Source of the DNA: a virus
Length of the DNA stretch: 30,306 nt
Virus record (IMG/VR): IMGVR_UViG_3300042923_000513
Coordinates: 1-30,306 of that record
Strand: one strand, 5' to 3'
Numbering within the stretch: position 1 is the stretch's first letter; the number at the start of each line of letters is the position of its first letter. Under the pieces are notes generated by a model. It made no database searches. It was not told where the DNA came from and saw only the letters and a list, made by a program, of their open reading frames with translations. This document shows positions 1 to 7,632 of the stretch, in pieces. A program made the translations under genes and the position numbers.

Positions 1-63
1 CAGCAGATGGTTAAGAAATTGCTGGATTTAAGGGTTCAGGAGTTAAGAACATTCAGAGGATAG
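1..63 (+). CDS. C-terminal end of an upstream gene (partial)
   Basis: The window opens inside a reading frame that runs without a stop from base 1 to a TAG at 61-63. The visible tail is 20 residues, basic and helical in character, ending ELRTFRG. Nothing more can be said of its function. Genes immediately upstream of a terminase small subunit are often late-transcription regulators or endonucleases, but no motif for either is visible here. The frame could also be accidental, given how little of it lies in the window. Confidence 0.4.
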   Translation, partial: QQMVKKLLDLRVQELRTFRG

Positions 64-189
64 TGCATAAACGATTAGAATTATACACAAAAATGCGATT
101 ATACACCGTCCAGATACTTTGATTTTGTAAGTTTTATACAAAACGTTAATGATATGTAGCATTATAACCAATTGTAAGTAGGTGGTGGT
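64..189 (+). promoter_or_regulatory. AT-rich gap before the late operon with three TTATACA boxes
   Basis: This 126-base gap precedes the packaging genes. It holds an exact direct repeat ATTATACAC at 80-88 and 98-106, and a third partial copy TTATACA at 134-140. A TATAAC at 163-168 could serve as a -10 box, but no good -35 is visible at the usual distance. Repeated boxes upstream of a late operon would fit sites for a phage activator. That role is inferred from position only. Confidence 0.35.
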
Positions 190-843
190 GTGGCAAAATA
201 TGACTGGGACAAATTAAAAGCTAAATATGTCGCAGGCGAATATAAGAGCCTACGTGACTTTGCGGAACGAGAAAAGATCAACTATGATGTTCTTCGGAGG
301 AAGGCCAGTAAGTGGCAAAACGAAAAGTCACAGGCTAGTATTAATAAAGTCACAAAAACTGTGACTAAAACTGTTGAGAAATTATCAACCAAGGAAGCTA
401 ATAGGAATGTGCGGCTATTTAGTTTAGCTGATAAGTTAGCCAATAAGTTGGAGCAAGCCATTGAACAGGTTGATCAATACATTGTGACTAATAAGGTCAA
501 GACCAAGACTATTGAATATGATCACAGTATAGCCAAGCCGAAGAAAGAGGTTGTGGTAGAGGAAGAGGTCAAAGAAATAGTCGGTGGTATCATAGATAAA
601 CAAGGCCTTAAGTTTCTGACTGCTGCGCTTAAAGATATTAAGGATATTCAGTCTGTGTCCGAAGAAAAGCAGAAACTTGAACTAGAGAAGATGAAAGCAG
701 AAATTAAAAAGATCAGCGGCGAAGATACTAAGTTAGAAGCCATTGCAGCGCACAATGCCAAACTTAACACTCTTGCCAGCCTAATAAATAACGCCGTACC
801 AGACAGACCAGCCAGCGACTACGAGGAAGAAGACGATGGCTAA
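190..843 (+). CDS. Terminase small subunit (TerS)-like protein
   Basis: A 217-residue protein directly upstream of, and overlapping by 8 bases, the large terminase gene. The N-terminal ~50 residues (YDWDKLKAKYVAGEYKSLRDFA onset) read as a helix-turn-helix of the kind terminase small subunits use to bind pac/cos DNA. The centre is long charged helix, and the C-terminus is acidic (YEEEDDG), plausible for oligomerisation and contact with TerL. The start is GTG at 190, preceded by AGGTGG at 180-185. Known role of the family: recognition of phage DNA and loading of the packaging motor. The call rests on the HTH plus synteny rather than on a strongly diagnostic motif. Confidence 0.75.
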   Translation: MAKYDWDKLKAKYVAGEYKSLRDFAEREKINYDVLRRKASKWQNEKSQASINKVTKTVTKTVEKLSTKEANRNVRLFSLADKLANKLEQAIEQVDQYIVTNKVKTKTIEYDHSIAKPKKEVVVEEEVKEIVGGIIDKQGLKFLTAALKDIKDIQSVSEEKQKLELEKMKAEIKKISGEDTKLEAIAAHNAKLNTLASLINNAVPDRPASDYEEEDDG

Positions 844-2134
844 TTACGCACCGTTTTGCATTAAGCAAGCAGAGTACCTTAAACGTTGCTACAGTAGTTG
901 GTTTAATTGTGCCGAAGGTGGCAAGCGCGCCGGTAAAAACGTCCTGAACATCATGGCATGGTGCGACATCTTAGAAACGCATCCCGATAAACTACACTTA
1001 GCGGCTGGCGTGTCTGTGGCCTCTGCTAAACTCAATATCATTGACAGTAACGGTTTCGGCGTACTAAGTTGGTTTGCAGGTCGGTGCCGATCCGGTAAGT
1101 ACCAAGAACGCGATGCTTTATACATTCAGACAGCAACCGGTGAAAAGATCATCCTCATTAGTGGCGGCGGTAAAGAGGGTGACGAGCGTTATATCAAAGG
1201 TAATACTTACGGCAGCGCATATATTACTGAGGTAAATGAGTGCTGCCAAACGTTCGTCAAAGAAGTGTTTGACCGTACGCTGTCGAGTAGTAACCGTAAA
1301 CTTTTTTTTGACCTTAACCCAAAGAATCCTAACCACTGGTTTTATTTAGATATCTTAGATTTCCACATGGCTAATGCCAACAAGTACCCGGGGTATGGCC
1401 TAAATTATGAGCATTTTACCCTGCATGATAATCACAGCTTCACTGATGCGAAAATACGTGAGATCATTCGGACTTACAAGAAAAACTCTGTATGGTATAA
1501 CCGTGATATCCTTGGCAAACGAACTAATGCCGAGGGTATTATTTATGATATGTTCGGTCCTGGCAATCAGTATGAAGATGGGCACGGACCGAACTATGGA
1601 CTGTACTATAAGCGATATTATTCAATTGACTATGGTACAACCAATCCTTTCGCATGCCATGAGATTATTGAGCAGACAATTGAACGTAACACCTTGTATT
1701 ATGTAGAAAACGAATACTATTATGATTCGAAAAAATCTGAGTCCAAGATGCAAAAATCTGACTCTGAATATGCCGAAGAAATGACTAAGTTTATAGACGG
1801 TAAAAAGTACATGGCAATGATTGTTGACCCTAGTGCTGCAAGTTTCAAAGTGGAGTTGCACAAAAGGAATTTGAAAGCCAGGGAAACAGATGAGGTCATT
1901 AATGCTGATCATGAAGTATTAAATGGTATTAGACTTGTAGCTACGATGCTGCAGGCCAAAAAACTGCGTGTAAATAAGACAAAATGCCCTAACTTGGTTC
2001 GTGAGTTTTCGGCCTATATATGGGATGCTAAAGCGTCTGAACGTGGAGTTGAACGACCGGTAAAGGAAAGTGACCATGGATTAGACGATATCCGGTATTA
2101 CTGCAAGACGATTGTTAAGAGTTTTAGAATATAG
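836..2134 (+). CDS. terL: Terminase large subunit (TerL), ATPase/nuclease
   Basis: This 432-residue protein is the DNA-packaging motor that drives genome into the prohead and cuts the concatemer. The N-terminal ATPase has a Walker A-like loop EGGKRAGKN at residues 27-35 and a Walker B-like strand with acidic residues (YITEVNE, E132 and E135). The C-terminal RNase H-like nuclease shows its three acidic motifs: SIDYGTTNPF (D265), IVDPSAASF (D331) and HGLDDIRYY (D417/D418). The length is typical for the family. Its ATG overlaps the end of the TerS gene, indicating translational coupling, and a GAGGAAG sits just upstream. The portal gene follows after 14 bases. Confidence 0.95.
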   Translation: MANYAPFCIKQAEYLKRCYSSWFNCAEGGKRAGKNVLNIMAWCDILETHPDKLHLAAGVSVASAKLNIIDSNGFGVLSWFAGRCRSGKYQERDALYIQTATGEKIILISGGGKEGDERYIKGNTYGSAYITEVNECCQTFVKEVFDRTLSSSNRKLFFDLNPKNPNHWFYLDILDFHMANANKYPGYGLNYEHFTLHDNHSFTDAKIREIIRTYKKNSVWYNRDILGKRTNAEGIIYDMFGPGNQYEDGHGPNYGLYYKRYYSIDYGTTNPFACHEIIEQTIERNTLYYVENEYYYDSKKSESKMQKSDSEYAEEMTKFIDGKKYMAMIVDPSAASFKVELHKRNLKARETDEVINADHEVLNGIRLVATMLQAKKLRVNKTKCPNLVREFSAYIWDAKASERGVERPVKESDHGLDDIRYYCKTIVKSFRI

Positions 2135-2148
2135 GAGGCCTGCTGCAT

Positions 2149-3591
2149 ATGAGCAAAAAAAACAAAGCTGTGAAAAAGCAGCAACCTAAACAAGTCGATA
2201 AAACAGTAAAGAAAGCTGCACAGGATTCGTTCAGTAATGTCCTGGGCCGACTGGGAATGGATCAGCCGGGAATGATGGGTGCCACTGATTATAAGCTAAC
2301 CAGGTTAACCCGCGACTATAACCTCATGAACGCGCTATATCGCAACTCCTGGATAGCCAAGAAGATCATCGATACCATACCGGAAGACATGTGTAAGAAC
2401 TGGTTTTCCATCACGGCCGATCTTGAACCTGAATATACAGACCGCTACAACGCCTTAGAGCAGAGAACATTAGTCAGAGATAAGATACTCGAAGGTATAT
2501 GCTGGGGTAGGCTATACGGCGGCGCAGGGGCTATCATGATGATTAACGGCCATCAGGACAAACTAGATGAACCGCTGGACTATGACGACATTATGCCAAA
2601 CTCATTCTGTGGTTTAATGGTGCTTGATAGATGGTCAGGTATATTCCCTGGAACCGAGTTAATTACCGATATCACTGATCCTGAATTTGGACTTGCTAAG
2701 TATTATGAGGTCAGAGACATAGAGAAGGACAATGTTCTATCTATTGTTCATCATAGCCGGGTTATACGATTCACTGGCCGGAAGTTGCCGTTTTGGGAGA
2801 ATCAAGCTGAAATAGGCTGGGGAGCGGCAGAATTGGAGCATGTCTTTGATGAACTGGCCAAGAGGGATAATACTAGCTGGAATATCGCTTCTCTTGTCTT
2901 CCAGGCTAATTTGCTGGTTAATAAGATTGATGGTCTTGACCAGTTATCGTCTATGGGTGATCCCGACATGCAGAGAGATCTTTATAATGTCAAATCAGCG
3001 CAGAATCAAATGCGGAATAATAACGGCATGATGCTGATTGGCAAGAATGAAGAAATTACGTCGATGAATTACACTTTTGCTGGTCTTAACGATATTTATG
3101 AATCGCAGATGCTTGATGTTGCCGGGGCTGCTGAAATTCCCGTAACCAAGCTGTTTGGCCGTGCTCCTGCAGGTTTAAATGCCACCGGAGAATCTGACAT
3201 GCAAAACTATTACGATAAGATTGCAAAAGACCAGGAATCTACGCTAAAACCTAAAATTAATAAGCTGTTGCCGGTAATGTTCATGTCGGAGTTTGGATTT
3301 ATCCCTAATGATCTGGGAGTTAAGTTTAATTCCATCCAGACACCTACAGAAGATAAAGTAGCTGAGATAGTCGGCAAGAAGGTTGATAGTATAACTAAGG
3401 TGTATGGTGAAGGCATTATTAATCACAGGATGGCTTTGACAGAGCTTCATGAGATGTCGTATACAACCAATATGTTTACCAGCATCACTGAAAAAGATAT
3501 CGCCAAGGCTGACGACCAATTCAGGCAGGACGATGTTGTGCCTGATATAGAAGGTTTGATTGATCCTTTAGTTGATAAGGCGGTGTCGTAG
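2149..3591 (+). CDS. Portal protein, DUF1073 (PF06381) family
   Basis: A 480-residue protein placed right after TerL, as portals are. The DUF1073 signature is recognisable: an opening around LTRLTRDYNLMNALYRNSW, then IAKKIIDTIPEDMCKNW, a GRLYGGAGAIMMI segment, and later PVTKLFGRAPAGLNATGE. Portals form a dodecameric ring at one capsid vertex through which DNA enters and leaves and on which the neck assembles. The first ~35 residues are Lys/Gln-rich and probably disordered. The ribosome site AGGAGG lies about 11 bases before ATG 2149. The stop codon TAG shares its last base with the GTG of the next gene. DUF1073 has also been linked by name to an anti-CBASS (Acb1-type) domain, but I see no evidence of that activity here. 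Confidence 0.9.
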   Translation: MSKKNKAVKKQQPKQVDKTVKKAAQDSFSNVLGRLGMDQPGMMGATDYKLTRLTRDYNLMNALYRNSWIAKKIIDTIPEDMCKNWFSITADLEPEYTDRYNALEQRTLVRDKILEGICWGRLYGGAGAIMMINGHQDKLDEPLDYDDIMPNSFCGLMVLDRWSGIFPGTELITDITDPEFGLAKYYEVRDIEKDNVLSIVHHSRVIRFTGRKLPFWENQAEIGWGAAELEHVFDELAKRDNTSWNIASLVFQANLLVNKIDGLDQLSSMGDPDMQRDLYNVKSAQNQMRNNNGMMLIGKNEEITSMNYTFAGLNDIYESQMLDVAGAAEIPVTKLFGRAPAGLNATGESDMQNYYDKIAKDQESTLKPKINKLLPVMFMSEFGFIPNDLGVKFNSIQTPTEDKVAEIVGKKVDSITKVYGEGIINHRMALTELHEMSYTTNMFTSITEKDIAKADDQFRQDDVVPDIEGLIDPLVDKAVS

Positions 3592-3800
3592 TGAAAACAA
3601 CAAATCTTATTGAAATAGTCCATAAAAACATGTTAAGACGGGAAGTAATAGAAGGTAGATTGATGGCAAAAGACTATATTCTAACAAGAGCAGATTTTGA
3701 GATTATAGGGTGCATTGAGTTTCCTTGTATAATTAATCGATTTGACGGTAAACGTGTTCGCATAACTATAGAGGAATTGCCCAATGGACAACAAATATAA
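3591..3800 (+). CDS. Small protein of unknown function in the head module
   Basis: A 69-residue protein starting at a GTG that overlaps the portal stop codon (TAGTG), and ending 17 bases inside the MuF gene. This tight packing on both sides supports real, coupled translation. The C-terminal half alternates beta-type residues (FEIIGCIEFPCIINRFDGKR), suggesting a small beta domain. There is no signal peptide or membrane segment. I do not recognise the family; its position suggests a minor head or packaging accessory role, which is inference only. Confidence 0.7.
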   Translation: MKTTNLIEIVHKNMLRREVIEGRLMAKDYILTRADFEIIGCIEFPCIINRFDGKRVRITIEELPNGQQI

Positions 3801-4626
3801 CTGGGAATCACCCCTTAGAATAGAATCAGACTATGACCGCGCAATACGCCGACTAATGCAGCGTTCTTTTCAAGTTGCAGGCGACAATGACATTGACTTA
3901 ATGAATCCATGGGACCTGCTGCGGAGAATAGAACGCATTGCCACCAGCAGCGCATTCAATAGCTTCACAACAATACTTGCCCGAAAAATGGTTAAAAGTA
4001 CACTGGTCAATACTGCCAGAACATGGCGGCATGCGGCTAGAGAGGGTACAAACAGCCGCCGCATATATGAACTACTGCGGAATGAGTTACAAGGGCCTAC
4101 GGGCGCGAAAGTGGCTGAATTAATACACCGCAATGCTGGTATCATCCGAACGCTGCCGAGTGAGATATCTGACCGTGTTACTAAGCATATTCAGGAAGAA
4201 ACATTAAAAGGAAAGAGACCTGAACAGATTGCCAAAGAGATTATGGCGGTGTTCCCTGAAGCGACGACAGCCAAGGCAACACTGATAGCCAGGACTGAAG
4301 CTGCGAAGGCTCACACGGCATTGTTACAGGTTAGGGCTGAGACTTTAGGGCTGTACTGGTATGTTTGGCGCACTAGTAGTGATGGCCGCGTTAGAAAAAG
4401 TCACAATCTTATGGATGGCGTATTGTGTAGTTTCAAAGATCCTCCTTCGCCTGAATCTATGGTTGGCGAAAAGAATGTTGGCCATTATAACCCGGGCGAA
4501 ATTTATAATTGCAGGTGCTTCCCTGAGATATTGACCGACATTGACGATGTTTCATGGCCTAGAAAAGTGCATGTTAACGGTAGGATTGTTATTATGACTA
4601 AGGCGCAGTTTAGGAAGGTGGCGTAA
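3784..4626 (+). CDS. Minor head protein, phage Mu gpF / SPP1 gp7-like (PF04233)
   Basis: A 280-residue protein. Its C-terminal ~110 residues carry the MuF-domain hallmarks: LIARTEAAKAHTALLQ from about residue 166, WRTSSDGRVRKSH, then HYNPGEIYNCRCFPEI near residue 235, with the conserved Asn-Cys-Arg-Cys. Proteins of this family sit inside the capsid near the portal and assist head assembly or DNA ejection. The N-terminal ~150 residues are helical and arginine-rich, without a recognised domain. ATG 3784 overlaps the preceding small gene. Gene order TerL-portal-MuF is standard for this phage type. Confidence 0.88.
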   Translation: MDNKYNWESPLRIESDYDRAIRRLMQRSFQVAGDNDIDLMNPWDLLRRIERIATSSAFNSFTTILARKMVKSTLVNTARTWRHAAREGTNSRRIYELLRNELQGPTGAKVAELIHRNAGIIRTLPSEISDRVTKHIQEETLKGKRPEQIAKEIMAVFPEATTAKATLIARTEAAKAHTALLQVRAETLGLYWYVWRTSSDGRVRKSHNLMDGVLCSFKDPPSPESMVGEKNVGHYNPGEIYNCRCFPEILTDIDDVSWPRKVHVNGRIVIMTKAQFRKVA

Positions 4627-4628
4627 AT

Positions 4629-4895
4629 ATGAATGAAGGATACATTCCCTCCAAGGGAACTCTTAATAAACCACCTCGCATTGATAGAAACCCCAACAGA
4701 CCGCCTGATCCTTTGCCTTTAAGGAAATTTAATATACCAGAACATACAAAAATCGTTTGTGCATTCTGCAATCAAGAAGTAAGTGGGGATAATCATTCTT
4801 GCATTCCTTTTCTCATTAAGGAAATAGCTAAACTTAAAATGCAGATTTACCGACTAGAAACAAGAATTGATCCAAAACCAGGAGGATGGTTTTAG
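4629..4895 (+). CDS. Small putative zinc-binding protein with coiled-coil tail
   Basis: An 88-residue protein two bases after the MuF gene. The N-terminus is Pro/Arg-rich and probably unstructured. A CxxC followed by HxC (IVCAFCNQEVSGDNHSC) looks like a small treble-clef or zinc-ribbon knuckle near residues 41-56. The C-terminal helix (KEIAKLKMQIYRLETRID) has a heptad pattern suited to dimerisation. I do not recognise the family. The metal site is inferred from cysteine/histidine spacing alone. Confidence 0.65.
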   Translation: MNEGYIPSKGTLNKPPRIDRNPNRPPDPLPLRKFNIPEHTKIVCAFCNQEVSGDNHSCIPFLIKEIAKLKMQIYRLETRIDPKPGGWF

Positions 4896-5125
4896 TGATA
4901 GGATATGCCGTAGGTTTATTTGATTTAAGTAGATCAAGAAATCATATAGATGCAAATAAGTTTCTTATAGATGACATTATCTTGAAAGATAGTAAACTTA
5001 GATTGTCTATATTTAATGTCGAATGTCAAAGACAAGAATTTTATTTTGATAGCGAACCGGAAGAACTAATAAAAGTATTTAAACGCAAGGATATTGTTGA
5101 TGTCGATTTTATTAGGATAAGCTAG
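4895..5125 (+). CDS. Small protein of unknown function
   Basis: A 76-residue mixed alpha/beta protein, with no signal peptide or clear membrane segment. I place the start at GTG 4895 rather than at the in-frame ATG 4886. The AGGAGG at 4880-4885 abuts that ATG but lies 9 bases from the GTG, and the GTG forms the same TAGTG stop-start overlap seen after the portal gene. The C-terminus (KVFKRKDIVDVDFIRIS) is basic and beta-like. I assign no function. Confidence 0.6.
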   Translation: MIGYAVGLFDLSRSRNHIDANKFLIDDIILKDSKLRLSIFNVECQRQEFYFDSEPEELIKVFKRKDIVDVDFIRIS

Positions 5126-5136
5126 GGAGGCGCGTC

Positions 5137-5406
5137 ATGTCTGGCTACAATCCCCGCAGAAAAACAGAAAAGCTAGTCAATGGACACTGGCAACCTATCG
5201 CCGGACTAGATATTCTTAAACAAGGTGATGTATTCCGGATGTTTGAATCAAATGGTCAGTTAGTAGTCGATGCTCAAACCGGGGAATCATCCTTCTTGGT
5301 TGCTAGAGGACCGGTGTCCAACAGTAAAAACGTCACAAAGGTTGAGTGTGTGCCACGTAAAGAAGGTAAATTGTTTATCAATAGAACAATGAGCGATATT
5401 AGTTAG
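5137..5406 (+). CDS. Small protein of unknown function
   Basis: An 89-residue protein with a good ribosome site (GGGAGG, 5126-5131) six bases before ATG 5137. The sequence alternates turns and strands (GLDILKQGDVFRMFESNGQ, then VARGPVSNSKNVTKVECVP), which reads as a compact beta domain. A basic N-terminus (NPRRKTEKL) could bind nucleic acid, but no family is recognised. It is the last gene before an internal hairpin terminator, so it closes a sub-cluster of accessory head genes. Confidence 0.65.
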   Translation: MSGYNPRRKTEKLVNGHWQPIAGLDILKQGDVFRMFESNGQLVVDAQTGESSFLVARGPVSNSKNVTKVECVPRKEGKLFINRTMSDIS

Positions 5407-5432
5407 GCGGCTGTTAATCAGTCGCTTTTCTT
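5407..5432 (+). terminator. Rho-independent terminator
   Basis: A 7-bp stem GCGGCTG/CAGTCGC with one G-U pair and loop TTAAT, followed by TTTTCTT. It starts on the base after the stop codon of the preceding gene. It probably attenuates transcription into the tail-side genes. Confidence 0.65.
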
Positions 5433-5456
5433 ATGCGCGAAAGGAGTTGTAAAGAT

Positions 5457-5633
5457 GTGGCGTATGATTTTATAAGCTATCTTATTATCGTAATGGCCTT
5501 TATTACATCAAAAAACAACTATGACATAGCTCCTGTCTTTGTGGTTCTGGTTATTATATTCAGCAAATTATGTGAAATTTGCAAAGTTCTAAAAGCGCAG
5601 GGCAAAGAAAAGGGCCATAGCCAAGGGAGGTGA
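5457..5633 (+). CDS. Small membrane protein (two predicted TM helices)
   Basis: A 58-residue protein with two hydrophobic stretches, FISYLIIVMAFIT and IAPVFVVLVIIFSKLCEI, separated by a short polar turn, and a basic tail. I start it at GTG 5457, ten bases after AAGGAG (5441-5446). The in-frame ATG 5433 lies before that ribosome site and overlaps the terminator tail, so it is unlikely. A two-helix membrane protein inside a head cluster is not a structural protein by appearance. It may be a moron affecting the host envelope. No family recognised. Confidence 0.5.
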   Translation: MAYDFISYLIIVMAFITSKNNYDIAPVFVVLVIIFSKLCEICKVLKAQGKEKGHSQGR

Positions 5634-5644
5634 TCCTATCTACG

Positions 5645-5669
5645 CAGGGCCAATCCCCCTGTAATTTTT
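5645..5669 (+). terminator. Weak hairpin with T-rich tail
   Basis: CAGGG/CCCTG, a 5-bp stem with loop CCAATCC, then TAATTTTT. It lies between the small membrane gene and the beta-helix gene. The stem is short, so it may be only a partial terminator. Confidence 0.3.
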
Positions 5670-5685
5670 AGAGAAAGGAGAAACT

Positions 5686-6786
5686 ATGGCAGGTAACCCA
5701 GGAATAGACAACATACCTCCAATGTCAGGCCGAATGTTGAATAGCAGTGGTGACATAGTAAACATTGCTGATCTACTGGCCTTTATCGTGGGCGGTGCCG
5801 GATATGTCAAGCCGACTAACTTCTTGTACGTTGGCAAAAACGGCAATGACACAACCGGTGATGGCAGCGCAAATCTACCCTTCATTACTGTGCAAAAAGC
5901 AATTGATACCGCAGCATCTGGGACAACGGTTTATATCTGGCCAGGTACATATGCTGAGAGTTTAACGTTTAAAGCAGGGGTTTATCTAGCGTCACCGGTA
6001 CCTTATGGCGTTTACATCACCGGTAATCATACTGCTAACTTCGCAGGAACAGTAATCATTGGCGATATGGTACTTAACTCTACAAGCGGCGATACACTGA
6101 CCTTTAGCGGCACCGGAGCACAAACCCTGCAACTGTTAAGAGCAAGCATAAATGCCACTACTGGTCACGCGGTAAACTGGACGAATACCAATACTGCCAG
6201 CAAGATTATTGCCGAAGATAGTTCGTCTACCGTCACCACAAGCGGCGCAAGTGCAAGGTGTTTTTATAGCTCTTCTGTGGCAAAAGGGATAGTGCTTGCT
6301 AACCGGTATTCGTTCAAAGTGGATAATCCCAATAATGTATGTTTGGCTATAGGCGGCGCGATAAACTTCACACATACTTCTGATCAGGTAATAGGTCAGG
6401 TATCGGTTGCTGACACTGCGGTATATATTGGCGCGTTGGTAGCTTTAACAACTACCTCTATAGCAGCATTTACCACGACATCAAGCGGCGTATCTGTTTT
6501 ATCATCTGTACCTATAACTACTACTGCAAGTCCTGCTATTACGGGCACCGGCGGCTTTGCTTATGTGGCTATTGAATATCTGTCTACAGGCGTAGGCGGT
6601 GTAGCTACTTTAAATGGTGGCTTGGGAGCTCAGCCGTTGACGATGGCACCTATACGATTACGTGCCGCATCACTGTTGCCCTCTGCTGCTGTTTCTGCCG
6701 GCCTTTTAGGTGGAACATTTGAATATGACGGCACCAACCTGTATTTCACCACGGGAACAACCAGGAAAACAGTAACACTAACATAA
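5686..6786 (+). CDS. Right-handed beta-helix (pectin-lyase-like) virion protein
   Basis: A 366-residue protein. After a ~45-residue N-terminal segment it shows the entry motif of DUF1565/pectin-lyase-fold proteins: LYVGKNGNDTTGDGSANLPF (residues 47-66), then ITVQKAIDTA and VYIWPGTYAE (82-91). The rest is a run of short, Thr/Ser/Ala-rich beta rungs. The C-terminus (LGGTFEYDGTNLYFTTGTTR) resembles the closing segment of phage fibre proteins. Such folds in virions usually bind or cleave polysaccharide. Its place among head genes rather than with the tail fibres suggests a capsid-attached fibre or decoration, which is inference. AGAAAGGAG precedes ATG 5686. Confidence 0.7.
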   Translation: MAGNPGIDNIPPMSGRMLNSSGDIVNIADLLAFIVGGAGYVKPTNFLYVGKNGNDTTGDGSANLPFITVQKAIDTAASGTTVYIWPGTYAESLTFKAGVYLASPVPYGVYITGNHTANFAGTVIIGDMVLNSTSGDTLTFSGTGAQTLQLLRASINATTGHAVNWTNTNTASKIIAEDSSSTVTTSGASARCFYSSSVAKGIVLANRYSFKVDNPNNVCLAIGGAINFTHTSDQVIGQVSVADTAVYIGALVALTTTSIAAFTTTSSGVSVLSSVPITTTASPAITGTGGFAYVAIEYLSTGVGGVATLNGGLGAQPLTMAPIRLRAASLLPSAAVSAGLLGGTFEYDGTNLYFTTGTTRKTVTLT

Positions 6787-6810
6787 CAAAACAGAAGGAG
6801 TGAAAATTTA

Positions 6811-7380
6811 ATGCCAAATGATTTAAACGTAGCTATAAGCGGCGTTACAAATGACCCCAATAGATCCCTGCAAGTAACAACTGAGGGAACAGTCGCAACA
6901 TATGGAGTTGCCGCAGTAGGAATAACTCCGGCAGCTACACCGACGGATATAGTAATTATTAGTGGATCAGCCACAAAGACTGTCCGCGTTAAACAGGTTA
7001 TCGTATCTGGTGTTGCCACTACTGCCGGCAGCATGGATGTATCCCTGATAAAAAGAACTGCTGCGAATACCGGTGGAACATCTACCGCGCCAAGTATTGC
7101 TAAATTTGATGCTGGCGATGCTGCCGCGTCTGCAGTAGTTACACAATACAGTGCTAATGCCTCTGCTCTAGGGGCTGGTGTAGCCATTGCTACCAAGAAA
7201 CTTAATTTAGGTCTTGCCGGGGATGCTGGCGTGGTTGTATTTGATTTTGCGAATCGTAATGATAAGCCTGTTATCCTTCGCGGCGTTGCACAGGGATTGG
7301 CCATTAACTTTAATGGTGGGGCTGTGCCTGCTGGTGGTAGCATTACTTATTCGGTTGAGTTTGAAGAGGACGCAAGCTGA
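6811..7380 (+). CDS. Probable virion-associated beta-sandwich protein
   Basis: A 189-residue, Ala/Gly/Thr/Val-rich protein with a regular beta pattern and no cysteine. A segment TKTVRVKQVIVSGVATTAGS followed by SLIKRTAANTGG resembles small structural proteins found beside phage capsid genes. The C-terminus (GGSITYSVEFEEDAS) ends a likely beta-sandwich. It lies 24 bases after the beta-helix gene with its own AAGGAG, so the two may form one surface structure, for example a base and a fibre. Function unproven. Confidence 0.6.
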   Translation: MPNDLNVAISGVTNDPNRSLQVTTEGTVATYGVAAVGITPAATPTDIVIISGSATKTVRVKQVIVSGVATTAGSMDVSLIKRTAANTGGTSTAPSIAKFDAGDAAASAVVTQYSANASALGAGVAIATKKLNLGLAGDAGVVVFDFANRNDKPVILRGVAQGLAINFNGGAVPAGGSITYSVEFEEDAS

Positions 7381-7559
7381 TGAAAACGGGAGGTTACTCT
7401 CCTATCCACCGTGAAGAACTGCCACCACCTCCCCGAATCACAAAGCCGGTAGAAGAATCTAAACTGCAGGCCGCGAAGATACTTCTGTCTATTGCAGAAG
7501 ATATCGAAATTCCGATTGACAAACGGATTGACGCTTGCAGAATATTGATGGGTAAATAA
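7380..7559 (+). CDS. 59-residue protein of unknown function
   Basis: A short gene whose ATG shares one base with the stop of the preceding gene (TGATG). It encodes MKTGGYSPIHREELPPPPRI, then a helical segment EESKLQAAKILLSIAEDIEI, and ends at TAA 7557-7559. A proline-rich start followed by an amphipathic helix is seen in small proteins that dock onto larger virion parts. The tight stop-start overlap and an upstream GAAGAGGA support translation. No family recognised. Confidence 0.55.
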   Translation: MKTGGYSPIHREELPPPPRITKPVEESKLQAAKILLSIAEDIEIPIDKRIDACRILMGK

Positions 7560-7632
7560 ATGGAGTCAAGGTATTCAGTAGCCTAACGGAGCGACCAAAA
7601 CCGCCGAAACAGGGACCACCTACACAAAGGAG

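Noticed and set aside
2149-3591. Anti-CBASS activity for the portal protein
   Set aside because: The association comes from a family name; the sequence and position indicate a portal, and I see no phosphodiesterase motif pair.
6630-7343. 237-codon minus-strand frame opposite the 189-residue virion gene
   Set aside because: Produced by Ala/Thr/Gly-rich codons on the plus strand; low-complexity product without leader signals.
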